Below are positions 33,180 to 41,907 of a DNA stretch of 64,000 nt, piece after piece. The DNA lies in contig NZ_JTDN01000001.1 in assembly GCF_000802385.1 (NCBI RefSeq), forward strand, positions 751,501 through 815,500, read 5' to 3'. The notes beneath the pieces are model-generated. The model searched no databases, was not told the DNA's origin, and was given only the letters and a program-made list of their open reading frames with translations. Made by a program: the position numbers and the translations under genes. Positions within the stretch are counted from its first letter, which is position 1; every line of letters starts with the position of its first letter. Source of the DNA: Croceibacterium mercuriale. Lineage in GTDB: Bacteria > Pseudomonadota > Alphaproteobacteria > Sphingomonadales > Sphingomonadaceae.

Positions 33180-36149
33180 ATGCTTCACAAAGACCACGGT
33201 CATCGTCGTTCTCTCATGCAAGGCGCGTCGCTGCCTGTATTGACGGCGCTGGCGTGTCTCCTGCCGCTGCCGGCCCTGGCGCAGGTGTCGCCGGCCCAGA
33301 CGCCGCCGGCGGGGGTTCCCGCCGGGCCTGACGGCCCGCTCCAGTCCGCGCCCGAAGAACTTTCCCAGACGCCGCAGGGCGGCGGCCGTGCCGGAGGCGA
33401 GATCGTCGTCACCGGCACCCGGATCGTCACCGGCGGGTTCGACGCGCCGACGCCGACGACAGTCCTGGGCGCCGAACAGATCGCCGCCAACGCGCAGCCG
33501 AACATCTTCACCACCATCGCGCAGCTCCCCTCCCTGCAGGGATCGAGCGGCACCCAGGTGAACACCTTCAGCACGTCCAGCGGGCAGCAGGGCCTCAGCT
33601 CCTTCTCGCTGCGCGGTGTCGGCGCGATCCGCACGCTGACCCTGCTGGACGGGCAGCGCGTGGTCGGCGCCAACGTGACGGGTGTGCCAGATGTCAGCCT
33701 GTTCCCGCAGCTGCTGGTGCAGCGGGTGGACGTGGTGAACGGCGGAGCCTCCGCCTCCTACGGCTCCGACGCAGTCGGCGGCGTGGTCAACTTCATTCTC
33801 GACAACCGCTTCGAAGGCATCAAGGGGAACGTCCTGGGCGGGATCACCACCTATGGTGATGACGAGCAGATCCTGCTCCAGCTCGCCGCCGGCACCAGCC
33901 TGCTGGATGACCGGCTGCACCTGGTGACCAGCATCGAGTATGACGACGAAGCGGGCGTACCGGGCGGCAATTACGGGTTCGAGCTGGCCAATGGCCGCGA
34001 CTGGTTCACCGGATATTCGATGATCAATCGCGGCGTGCTGAACGATGGCTCGCCGCAATATATCATGCGCGACCGGGTGCAGACCGCCGGCTACGGCAAG
34101 TATGGCCTGATCACCAGCGGGCCGCTGACCGGCACCGGCATCGACGCCGAGGGCAACCCGTATCAGTTCCAGTTCGGCAGCCCCTGCTATGGCAGTCTGT
34201 GCCTTGGCGGCAATGTTGCCGGCAATGTCGATGCGGGTCGATCCCTGCGATCCGCGATCGAGCGCCTGAACAGCTACAGCCGGGTCGGGTTCGAGTTTTC
34301 GCCGGGCCACGAGATCTATGCCACGGTGAACCTGGCGCGGGTGCGCACCAGCAACCAGCCGGTGAATGGCGCCAACCGCCCCGGTCTGACGATCCAGTGC
34401 GACAACCCGTTCGTGCCGCAGGCGATCAAGACCCGCTGCGCAACGGCAGGGATCACCAATTTCGGCTTCGGCACCAGCAACGCTTCGCTGGGCAACACCA
34501 GGGTGGATACCGAGCGGCGGCAATATCGCTACGTGGCAGGGGTGAAGGGCGAGTTCGGCATCGGCGAGCGGGACTGGACCTACGACCTCTACGGCACGCA
34601 CGGCATCAACTACACCGACATCGACGTGAGCAACATCATGCTCAATCCGCGGTTCAACCAGGCGATCGACGTCATCTCGCTGAACGGCCAGCCCGCATGC
34701 CGCAGCGCGGCTGCGCGGGCCGCCGGATGTCAGCCGCTGAACATCTTCGGCGATGCGGCGTCCCAGGCGGCGCTGGATTACGTCGTTCCGGCGAACGGCC
34801 CGTACCAGCGCACGCGCCAGACCCAGGACGTCGTCAGCCTGAGCTTCTCCGGCTCACCCTTCGACCTGTGGGCCGGCCCGTTCTCGGTCGCGTTCGGCGG
34901 GGAGTACCGGCGCGAATTCTATCGGGTGGAGGCCGACCCGTACGGCGCGGGCTTCGCCAACACGCCGCCGAATGCGGACTACCCGGCCGATCCGGTGCTG
35001 AACGCGTCCGGCAACGGCAACTGGTATGCGGGCACCTACAAGAACGGTCGCGGCGTCTACAACGTCAAGGAAGCGTTCCTGGAAGCCAACCTGCCGCTGT
35101 TCGATTCGACGGCGATCGGCCAGGCCAACCTGAATGGTGCGGCGCGTGTAACCGATTACAGCACATCCGGCGTGGTCTGGGCGTGGAAGGTGGGCGGTAC
35201 GTGGGACACGCCGCTGGACGGCTTCCGCATCCGGGGCGTGACGTCGCGCGACGTGCGTGCGCCCAACCTGTCGGAACTGTTCGCGGCGCCTGTCACCACG
35301 ACGCTGCCCAACTTCTTCGACCCGTTCACCAATACCAACGTGCTGGTGATCCAGAACTCGATCGGCAACACCGCGCTGACGCCGGAGCTGGCGCGCAACA
35401 CCACGGTCGGCTTCACGTACAATCCGGCATTCGCGCCAAACGTGAACCTGTCGTTCGACTACTACAACCTGTCGATCAAGGACGTCATCTCCGGCCTCGC
35501 GCCGGCGGACATCGTGCAATTGTGCTTCCAGAATGTGCTGCCGGAAACCTGCGCCGCGTTCGATCTCAGCAACAGTGGCGGGAGCGGCAATTTCGTTAAC
35601 GTCCAGGCGTTCAACCTGGCGTCGATCGAGACCAGGGGCTTCGACATCGAAGCCAGCCTGCGGTTGCCCCAGCCGCTCGGCCTGCCGGGTTCGCTGACGC
35701 TGCGCGGCCTTGCCACCCATGTCATCGAATATATCACCGACACCGGCCTGCCCGGGACGATCCCGGTCGATGGCGCGGGCAGCAATTCGGGTGCCACCCC
35801 GGACTGGAAGTGGCTGATGATCCAGAGCTACGAGACGGACACGTTCTCGCTCCTGGTGCAGGAACGCTGGTTCAGCGACGGCACTTACGGCAACCAGTAT
35901 GTGGTCTGCGCGCCGGGTAGCTGCCCCGTGTCGACATCGCAGCGGCCGACGATCGACTACAACACGCTGAAGGGTGCGTTCTATGTCGATATCGGCGCGA
36001 CGGTGAACCTGACGGACGAGGTCACGCTGTACGGCAAGGTGGACAACCTGTTCGACCGTGATCCCGAACCGTCGCCCATCTTCAACAATCCGGCCCTGTA
36101 TGACCAGATCGGCCGCGTGTATCGCGCCGGTGTCCGGTTCGCGTTCTGA
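33180..36149 (+). CDS. TonB-dependent receptor, probable hemicellulose-oligosaccharide importer
   Basis: 989 residues. Signal peptide ends PALAQ, then a Pro-rich stretch, then TonB-box-like 'EIVVTGTRIVTGGFDAP', plug motifs 'QLPSLQGSSGTQVNTF', 'SLRGVGAIRTLTLLDGQRVV' and 'VQRVDVVNGGASASYGSDAV', and a long barrel ending AGVRFAF. The two XylR-like operators upstream and the divergent MFS/GH43 operon suggest it brings oligosaccharides through the outer membrane. It converges on the second GH43 gene. Confidence 0.9.
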   Translation: MLHKDHGHRRSLMQGASLPVLTALACLLPLPALAQVSPAQTPPAGVPAGPDGPLQSAPEELSQTPQGGGRAGGEIVVTGTRIVTGGFDAPTPTTVLGAEQIAANAQPNIFTTIAQLPSLQGSSGTQVNTFSTSSGQQGLSSFSLRGVGAIRTLTLLDGQRVVGANVTGVPDVSLFPQLLVQRVDVVNGGASASYGSDAVGGVVNFILDNRFEGIKGNVLGGITTYGDDEQILLQLAAGTSLLDDRLHLVTSIEYDDEAGVPGGNYGFELANGRDWFTGYSMINRGVLNDGSPQYIMRDRVQTAGYGKYGLITSGPLTGTGIDAEGNPYQFQFGSPCYGSLCLGGNVAGNVDAGRSLRSAIERLNSYSRVGFEFSPGHEIYATVNLARVRTSNQPVNGANRPGLTIQCDNPFVPQAIKTRCATAGITNFGFGTSNASLGNTRVDTERRQYRYVAGVKGEFGIGERDWTYDLYGTHGINYTDIDVSNIMLNPRFNQAIDVISLNGQPACRSAAARAAGCQPLNIFGDAASQAALDYVVPANGPYQRTRQTQDVVSLSFSGSPFDLWAGPFSVAFGGEYRREFYRVEADPYGAGFANTPPNADYPADPVLNASGNGNWYAGTYKNGRGVYNVKEAFLEANLPLFDSTAIGQANLNGAARVTDYSTSGVVWAWKVGGTWDTPLDGFRIRGVTSRDVRAPNLSELFAAPVTTTLPNFFDPFTNTNVLVIQNSIGNTALTPELARNTTVGFTYNPAFAPNVNLSFDYYNLSIKDVISGLAPADIVQLCFQNVLPETCAAFDLSNSGGSGNFVNVQAFNLASIETRGFDIEASLRLPQPLGLPGSLTLRGLATHVIEYITDTGLPGTIPVDGAGSNSGATPDWKWLMIQSYETDTFSLLVQERWFSDGTYGNQYVVCAPGSCPVSTSQRPTIDYNTLKGAFYVDIGATVNLTDEVTLYGKVDNLFDRDPEPSPIFNNPALYDQIGRVYRAGVRFAF

Positions 36150-36158
36150 TGCGGGTGA

Positions 36159-36189
36159 CCGCCGCCACGACCCCGGGCCGTGGCGGCGG
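36159..36189. terminator. Hairpin between convergent genes (bidirectional terminator)
   Basis: CCGCCGCCACG (36159-36169) and CGTGGCGGCGG (36179-36189) form a perfect 11-bp stem with a 9-nt loop, in the 47-bp gap between the convergent receptor and GH43 genes. There is no U-run, but the position fits termination from both sides. Confidence 0.6.
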
Positions 36190-36196
36190 CGACATG

Positions 36197-37792
36197 TCAG
36201 GGCAGGGGCGTGAGGGTGAACCCGTCGATATCCAGATGCCCGCCACTGGCGCCCGGATTGTAGCACGACAGGGCAAACTGCACGCCCTGGAAGGTGCCGG
36301 TCCGCCAGTCATAGACCAGCGGAAGCGTGCCGCCGACCGGTGTGAAACGCTGTCCGTCCACGCTGTAGGACAGGGTTGCGCGCTCGGTTCGGAAATCCAT
36401 GTCGGTGCGCAGCCACAGCCGTTCCGCCGTGAGCGGCAGGGCCGCGACGCGGGTATCGACAACCGGGCCGCGCTCGGTCGCTTCCGTCACCCGCATGGTC
36501 AGGGCGCGGCTGCCGTCCGGCTGGCCGGCGACCGCAAGCTGACCGCTGAACTTGCCAAAGGTGCCGAACCCGCACACGTCACCGGGGTTGATGCCAGTTG
36601 CATCCACCACCACTTCGCCGCGCCCGCCCGGTGCCTGCCCCTTCTGGACCAGCGTGTTGCGTGCCGACCACAGCTGGTCACCCGGCGCCGCCTTCAATCG
36701 CAGCCAGCCCGGCCGTTCGGCAAGGGACCACCGGTCGTTCAGCGGATTGTGGTTCCATTGCCATTGCAGGCCCAGCGTCCTGCTGGCGAAGGTGTCGGAC
36801 GCGGGCGGTTCACGGAACGGATGGCCGGGGATCGGCTTGGGCGCGCGAGCGGGCACCCGGTCGGGCGCTTCGGGCGTGCCCCAGATCGGCCATCCGTCAC
36901 GCCAGAAGACCGGACTGATGTTCGTCACCCGCCCCTTGGCGCCGGCATCGAGCATCACGAAGCCGTAATAGTCGCCGTTCGGCAGGTCGACCAGCGCACC
37001 CTGATGGCCGCCGGTGGTATCGTCGATGGAGGCACGCGTTTCCCACGGGCCGAACAGGCTGCGTGCGCGGCTGACCGTCATACCCAGTCGGCGCGGGATC
37101 GAGTTGAAGAGGTAGTACCAGCCGTCCCGCTTGACGATCTTGGATCCCTCCGCGCCCTGATAGTAGTGAACGACGCGCGAGCCGCTGATGCGGCTGACAG
37201 TCCGGTCCAGCGTATACAGCGTGATCGTCCCGTCGCTGCCGATCGCGCTGGCGAGGTAGGCCGTCCCGTCATCGTCGAAGAACAGCGCGGGGTCGAACAG
37301 CTCCTGCCCCAGTTCCACAAAGGTCCACGGTCCGCGCGGATCGCGGGCCTGGTAGATGCGCGTGCTCTGCCCCACCGGCGTTACCGCGACGTAGAAGGTG
37401 CCGTCACGATGACGCAGGCTGGGGGCATAGACCCCGGCGCGATAGGCACCGCCATCGGCCAGATCATATTGCGGCCGCCCCTCCAGCCGGTTGACGACAT
37501 GCGACAGGATGTCCCAGTTCACCAGATCCTTCGAGTGCAGCAGGGTCAGTCCCGGCACGTTGGCGAACGTGGTGCTGACAAAGTAGAAATCCTCGCCGAC
37601 GCGGATGATGTCGGGATCGGGGTAATCGGCATTGAGCGGCGGATTCAGGTAAGTGCCGTCACCCTGGTCCGAACGCCAGGCCTGCGTCGGCGCGGCGCCT
37701 GCAGCCCCGGCCGGAAGCTGACCGGCGCAGCCACCGACCAACGCTGCACCCGCTGCACCCGCCATCCAGTGTGTCGCCAATATCCTGTGCAT
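36197..37792 (-). CDS. Secreted GH43 glycoside hydrolase with C-terminal concanavalin-like domain (lipoprotein)
   Basis: 531 residues from ATG 37792 (SD GGAGAGGGA); the open frame to 37945 is ignored. Lipobox VGGC at residues 19-22 suggests it is lipid-anchored. GH43 domain: base Asp59 in NADYPDPDIIR, Asp in 'LFDPALFFDDDGTAYLA', acid Glu in 'GAEGSKIVKRDGWYYLF'. The C-terminal part (about 340-530) is a beta-xylosidase/DUF1349-like sandwich. It probably removes xylose or arabinose from hemicellulose side chains in the periplasm or at the outer membrane. It is divergent from the GH3 gene. Confidence 0.88.
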   Translation of the reverse strand: MHRILATHWMAGAAGAALVGGCAGQLPAGAAGAAPTQAWRSDQGDGTYLNPPLNADYPDPDIIRVGEDFYFVSTTFANVPGLTLLHSKDLVNWDILSHVVNRLEGRPQYDLADGGAYRAGVYAPSLRHRDGTFYVAVTPVGQSTRIYQARDPRGPWTFVELGQELFDPALFFDDDGTAYLASAIGSDGTITLYTLDRTVSRISGSRVVHYYQGAEGSKIVKRDGWYYLFNSIPRRLGMTVSRARSLFGPWETRASIDDTTGGHQGALVDLPNGDYYGFVMLDAGAKGRVTNISPVFWRDGWPIWGTPEAPDRVPARAPKPIPGHPFREPPASDTFASRTLGLQWQWNHNPLNDRWSLAERPGWLRLKAAPGDQLWSARNTLVQKGQAPGGRGEVVVDATGINPGDVCGFGTFGKFSGQLAVAGQPDGSRALTMRVTEATERGPVVDTRVAALPLTAERLWLRTDMDFRTERATLSYSVDGQRFTPVGGTLPLVYDWRTGTFQGVQFALSCYNPGASGGHLDIDGFTLTPLP

Positions 37793-37925
37793 CCGTTCCC
37801 TCTCCTTGCTTCTTTTCGTTGGCCGCAGGCTAGATCGTGCCGCGGAGCGGGGCAATCGCCGCCTTCCGTACGCTGGAAGAAGCAGGGCGGGCAGGACGGC
37901 TGAACGACAATCCGAGGGAGAGACC

Positions 37926-40592
37926 ATGACACGTTCGAGCACCATCAGATTGCGACGCGCCCTGGCGGCGCTCGCCAGCGCGAGCTGCCTTCTGGCCGCA
38001 CTGCCCGTGACGGCCCAGGTGCTGCCCGGGGCCAGCGTGCCGACCTACCAGAAGGCCGGCCTGGCGCCCGATGCGCGCGCCCGCGATCTGGTTGCGCGGA
38101 TGACGCTGGAGGAGAAGGCATCGCAGCTGGTGAACGATGCGCCGGCGATCCCGCGGCTGGGGATCCGTGAATACAACTGGTGGAACGAAGGGCTGCACGG
38201 CGTCGCCGCGGCCGGTTTTGCCACGGTCTTTCCGCAGGCGATCGGGATGGCCGCGACATTCGACGAGGCGCATATCGGCGATGTCGCCGACCTGATCAGC
38301 CGGGAGTTCCGCGCCAAGCATCTGGCGGAGCAGCACCGCTTCGGCGGGTCCGACTGGTTCGGGGGGCTGACGATATGGTCGCCCAACATCAACATCTTCC
38401 GCGATCCGCGATGGGGGCGGGGACAGGAAACCTATGGCGAGGATCCGTATCTGACCTCCCGCCTGGGGGTCGCCTTCGTCAAGGGTCTGCAGGGTGACGA
38501 CGAGACGTACCTGCGGACTGTGGCGACACCCAAGCATTATGCGGTGCATAGCGGGCCGGAGCCCTCGCGCCATCGGGACGACATCCATCCTTCGGCCCGT
38601 GACCTGGCCGACACCTATCTGCCGGCGTTCCGCGCGACGGTGATGGAGGGGGAGGCGGTATCGATCATGTGCGCCTACAACGCCGTGGACGGCAAGCCCG
38701 CCTGCGCCAGCGAGGAACTGCTGACCGGATATCTGCGGGATGCCTGGAAGTTCGACGGCTTCGTCGTGTCGGATTGCGAGGCGGTGGCAGACATCTACCT
38801 CGACGATCACCACGATTATGCCGACACGCCGGAGCAGGGCGTCGCCGCAGCATTCGAGGCGGGGATGGACCTGATATGCGGTGGCCCGGTCGAGATCGAG
38901 CATGTCGTCAGCGCCGTGCGCACGGGCGTGCTGGACGAGGCGGTGATCGACCGGTCGCTGGTGCGTCTGTTCACCGCGCGCATGCAGCTGGGCCAGTTCG
39001 ACGATCCGGCGGACGTGTTTCCCGGCATCACGCCGCGCGACAACGACACGGAGGCGAACCGCGCGCTGGCGCAGCAGACGGCGGAAAAGGCCCTCGTCCT
39101 GCTGAAGAACGAAGGCAAGCTGCTGCCGCTCGCCCGCGCTCCGCAGCGGATTGCCGTGGTCGGGCCAAATGCGGACACGCTGGAATCGCTGGTCGGCAAT
39201 TACAACGGCGAACCGTCGCACCCGGTCACCGTGCTGGAAGGTATCCGGCGCCGATACCCGCAGGCGGAGGTCACCTATGTGCAAGGGTCCGGCCTGATCG
39301 AGCCGGGCCTGGCGCCTGTGCCGGCCAGCGCCCTGTGCCTGGATGCGCGCTGTGCCAGACCCGGCGTGCGGCTGGGCGAGTTCAGCGACCGCAGCTTCGC
39401 CGGTCAGCCCGATGACAGCGAGGTCCGGACAGAAGCGCATCATGCTTGGGAGGGCGAGCGCCGCAACGGCGCCGTCCGCTGGAGCGGGTTCCTGCGCGCG
39501 CCGGAAAGCGGCACCTACACCTTCCGCTACGAAGCCAATGGCGGCTATCGCATCCGCGTCGGCGACAACACGATCGTGGATGCGTGGGACGTCGACTGGC
39601 GCCCGTCGATCGCAACCGGCACCGTGACGCTGGAAGCCGGCCGCACGTACCCGATCACCGTCGAGGCGTTCCAGCGCGAGGACAAGGGGGACGAGCGCCT
39701 GCTGTGGGCCTTGCCCAGCGACGAGGGTGCGCGCGCTGCCGTCGCGGCGGCGGATGCGGCGGAGCTGGTGGTCTTCGTTGGCGGGCTGACGTCGCAGGTC
39801 GAAGGTGAGGAGATGAAGGTCGTGGTCGACGGGTTCGCCGGCGGCGACCGCACCAGCCTGGACCTGCCGGCCCCGCAGCAGAAGGTGCTGGAACAGGTCG
39901 TTGCCACCGGCACGCCGACGGTGCTGGTGCTGGTCAATGGCAGCGCGCTGAGCGTCAACTGGGCTGACGAGAACGTGCCTGCCATCATCGAGGCGTGGTA
40001 TCCGGGCGGGCAGGGCGGCGATGCGGTCGCGCGGGCCATTGCCGGCGATTTCAGCCCGGCCGGGCGCCTGCCGGTCACCTTCTACCGGTCGGCGGACGAC
40101 CTGCCGCCGTTCGGTGACTATGCCATGGCGAACCGCACCTATCGCTACTTCGCAGGGGAGGTGCTGTATCCGTTCGGTTACGGCCTGTCCTACACCACGT
40201 TCGACTATGCCCGCCCGCGGGTCTCTGGCCGGCGCATCCGCGCCGGCCAGCCGGCGACCGTGTCGGTCCAGGTGACAAACAGCGGGGCGATGGATGGCGA
40301 AGAGGTGGTGCAGGTCTATGTCAGCCGGCCCGGCATGGACGGCGCGCCGATCCGCTCCCTGGCGGCGTTCGAGCGCATCACCCTCGCCAAGGGAGAGAGC
40401 CGCACGGTGTGCCTCACGCTCGATCCGCGCGCGCTCAGCACCGTCGATGCGGCCGGTGAGCGTCGGGTAGATGCGGGGAAGGTCGATCTGTGGATCGGCG
40501 GCGGCCAGCCCGGCATGCGCGCCGGCCTTCCGGCGGCGGCTGGCGTCGCGGCCTCCTTCACGATCACCGGTTCGCAGGCGCTGCCACGCTGA
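37926..40592 (+). CDS. GH3 beta-xylosidase with PA14 insert
   Basis: 888 residues with a signal peptide ending PVTAQ. Xylosidase-type GH3 motifs include 'YNWWNEGLHGVAAAG', 'GLTIWSPNINIFRDPRWGRG', KHYAVHSGPE and the nucleophile Asp283 in GFVVSDCEAVADI. A PA14 domain interrupts the second alpha/beta sandwich (about 470-610: 'WSGFLRAPESGTYTFRYEAN'). A fibronectin-III-like domain closes the protein. The expected product is xylose from xylo-oligosaccharides, in the periplasm. ATG 37926 has SD GAGGGAGAG. A strong hairpin follows the stop. Confidence 0.92.
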   Translation: MTRSSTIRLRRALAALASASCLLAALPVTAQVLPGASVPTYQKAGLAPDARARDLVARMTLEEKASQLVNDAPAIPRLGIREYNWWNEGLHGVAAAGFATVFPQAIGMAATFDEAHIGDVADLISREFRAKHLAEQHRFGGSDWFGGLTIWSPNINIFRDPRWGRGQETYGEDPYLTSRLGVAFVKGLQGDDETYLRTVATPKHYAVHSGPEPSRHRDDIHPSARDLADTYLPAFRATVMEGEAVSIMCAYNAVDGKPACASEELLTGYLRDAWKFDGFVVSDCEAVADIYLDDHHDYADTPEQGVAAAFEAGMDLICGGPVEIEHVVSAVRTGVLDEAVIDRSLVRLFTARMQLGQFDDPADVFPGITPRDNDTEANRALAQQTAEKALVLLKNEGKLLPLARAPQRIAVVGPNADTLESLVGNYNGEPSHPVTVLEGIRRRYPQAEVTYVQGSGLIEPGLAPVPASALCLDARCARPGVRLGEFSDRSFAGQPDDSEVRTEAHHAWEGERRNGAVRWSGFLRAPESGTYTFRYEANGGYRIRVGDNTIVDAWDVDWRPSIATGTVTLEAGRTYPITVEAFQREDKGDERLLWALPSDEGARAAVAAADAAELVVFVGGLTSQVEGEEMKVVVDGFAGGDRTSLDLPAPQQKVLEQVVATGTPTVLVLVNGSALSVNWADENVPAIIEAWYPGGQGGDAVARAIAGDFSPAGRLPVTFYRSADDLPPFGDYAMANRTYRYFAGEVLYPFGYGLSYTTFDYARPRVSGRRIRAGQPATVSVQVTNSGAMDGEEVVQVYVSRPGMDGAPIRSLAAFERITLAKGESRTVCLTLDPRALSTVDAAGERRVDAGKVDLWIGGGQPGMRAGLPAAAGVAASFTITGSQALPR

Positions 40593-40599
40593 GCAGAAC

Positions 40600-40635
40600 A
40601 TGGCCGCCGCGCTGCAATACCAGCGCGGCGGCCAT
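40600..40635. terminator. Strong inverted repeat after the GH3 gene
   Basis: A perfect 15-bp stem (40600-40614 with 40621-40635; ATGGCCGCCGCGCTG and its complement) and a 6-nt loop begin 7 nt after the GH3 stop. There is no U-tract. It is probably a terminator or mRNA-stabilising hairpin. Confidence 0.65.
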
Positions 40636-40889
40636 GGCCTCAGGCTGCCGGAGCAGTTGCTGTTACCCGATCACCCGGACAGCTATCGAACGCGGATCCA
40701 TAAGGCATCAAAGGTCGGCATGGCTTTCTGCCCGGATGCGCCGCCTCCTGCACCCGGATCGACGTCGAGGCAGGTCTTGCCGCCTGCCCGGCGGCACCCG
40801 GATGTCAGGGCGACATACGCCGCGAACATGTCGTCGCGCACGCCGCCCGCATCGATCCCCGTTCTGGTCTCCGTGTGCGCACGACCTGC
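40636..40889. other. Intergenic stretch with no supported gene
   Basis: Between the GH3 hairpin and the esterase stop I see no gene. Immediately after the esterase stop codon the same minus-strand frame stays open for about 64 more codons (it includes 'DAGGVRDDMFAAYVALTSG') before TAG. This may be the remnant of a longer reading frame or merely the openness of GC-rich DNA. Confidence 0.4.
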
Positions 40890-41864
40890 TTAGGTGGCCG
40901 GAGCGGTGATCCAGCCGTGCATCGTCATCCACGCGGCAAAGGCATCGAACCAGCCGGTGCTGGTGGTGGTCTTCGGATACATGCCGAAGCCGTGACCGCC
41001 CTGTTCGTAGAGGTGGAACTCGACCGGCTTCCCGGCAGCTTTCCACGCCTCGATCAGGCCGAACCCGCTATTCGCGAACAGCGGATCGTCCGCCGCCAGC
41101 CCGACGAACAGGGGCGGCGCGTCGGCCGGCACCTCGACGGTCGCCAGCGGGCCGTAGATGTTGCCGATGAAGGCCGGCTTGGCATCCTCGCCGGCCAGTG
41201 CGGTGGCCAAGGTCAGCATCGCGCCGGCGGAAAAGCCGACCATGCCGATGCGATCCGGGTTCACGTTCCACTCGGCGGCGCGGGCGCGGATCATAGCGAA
41301 CGCCGCCCGGGAATCGGTGATCTGCGGTTCGAGGTTGGCCATCATCTCCGCCGGGCTGGGCCGGGGCGGGCGGGCCGCCGCAGTGGAGAACATCTGCGTC
41401 ATGGACTGTTCGAACGCGGCCATCTCCGCCGGAGTCTGGTTCAGCCGGTACTTCAGGACAAAGGCGGCGACGCCCTTGGCCGCCAGGGCCTTGGCGACGT
41501 CCCATCCTTCGTTCTCCATCGACAGCGTGCGGAAGCCGCCGCCGGGCGCGACCACGACCGCCGTGCCGTTGGCCTGCGCAGGATCCGGCAGGAACGGGGT
41601 AAGCGTCGCCACAACCACGTTGCGGGCGAAGACGCTGCCATACTGGCTGTGCCAGGATTCCGGGATGTCGCCACCCGGCAGCGGCCCGGTGCCGAGTTCG
41701 ATGGCGGTCGGTTGCGCCGGGATCTCGATCGGCGTCATCTGTTCGTCCTGCGCATGCGCCGGGACGGAGAAGGCAAAGGCCAGCGCCCCCGCCACCAGCC
41801 CGAGCCGCCTGAGCGAGAAATGCTGCCGGCGGACGCCTGCTGTGTGCTCCATAGTTCTTTCCAT
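40890..41864 (-). CDS. Secreted alpha/beta-hydrolase, acetyl-xylan-esterase-like
   Basis: 324 residues from ATG 41864 (SD AGGAGAGG), with a signal peptide ending PAHAQ. BD-FAE/acetyl-esterase features are an oxyanion-hole loop VVVAPGGGFRTL, the nucleophile Ser212 in VGFSAGAM and the catalytic His in EQGGHGFGMYP. It probably removes acetyl or other acyl groups from xylan-type side chains in the periplasm. It is downstream of the sialate-O-acetylesterase gene on the same strand (43-nt gap), so the two may be one unit of two different esterases. Confidence 0.83.
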   Translation of the reverse strand: MERTMEHTAGVRRQHFSLRRLGLVAGALAFAFSVPAHAQDEQMTPIEIPAQPTAIELGTGPLPGGDIPESWHSQYGSVFARNVVVATLTPFLPDPAQANGTAVVVAPGGGFRTLSMENEGWDVAKALAAKGVAAFVLKYRLNQTPAEMAAFEQSMTQMFSTAAARPPRPSPAEMMANLEPQITDSRAAFAMIRARAAEWNVNPDRIGMVGFSAGAMLTLATALAGEDAKPAFIGNIYGPLATVEVPADAPPLFVGLAADDPLFANSGFGLIEAWKAAGKPVEFHLYEQGGHGFGMYPKTTTSTGWFDAFAAWMTMHGWITAPAT

Positions 41865-41907
41865 CTCGCCTCTCCTTGTCGTTATGATTGTCGGTCGCCG
41901 GCCCCGG

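Noticed and set aside
35590-35605. XylR-like GTTAACGT core inside the TonB receptor
   Set aside because: It lies deep in coding sequence, far from a promoter, and lacks the second half-site.
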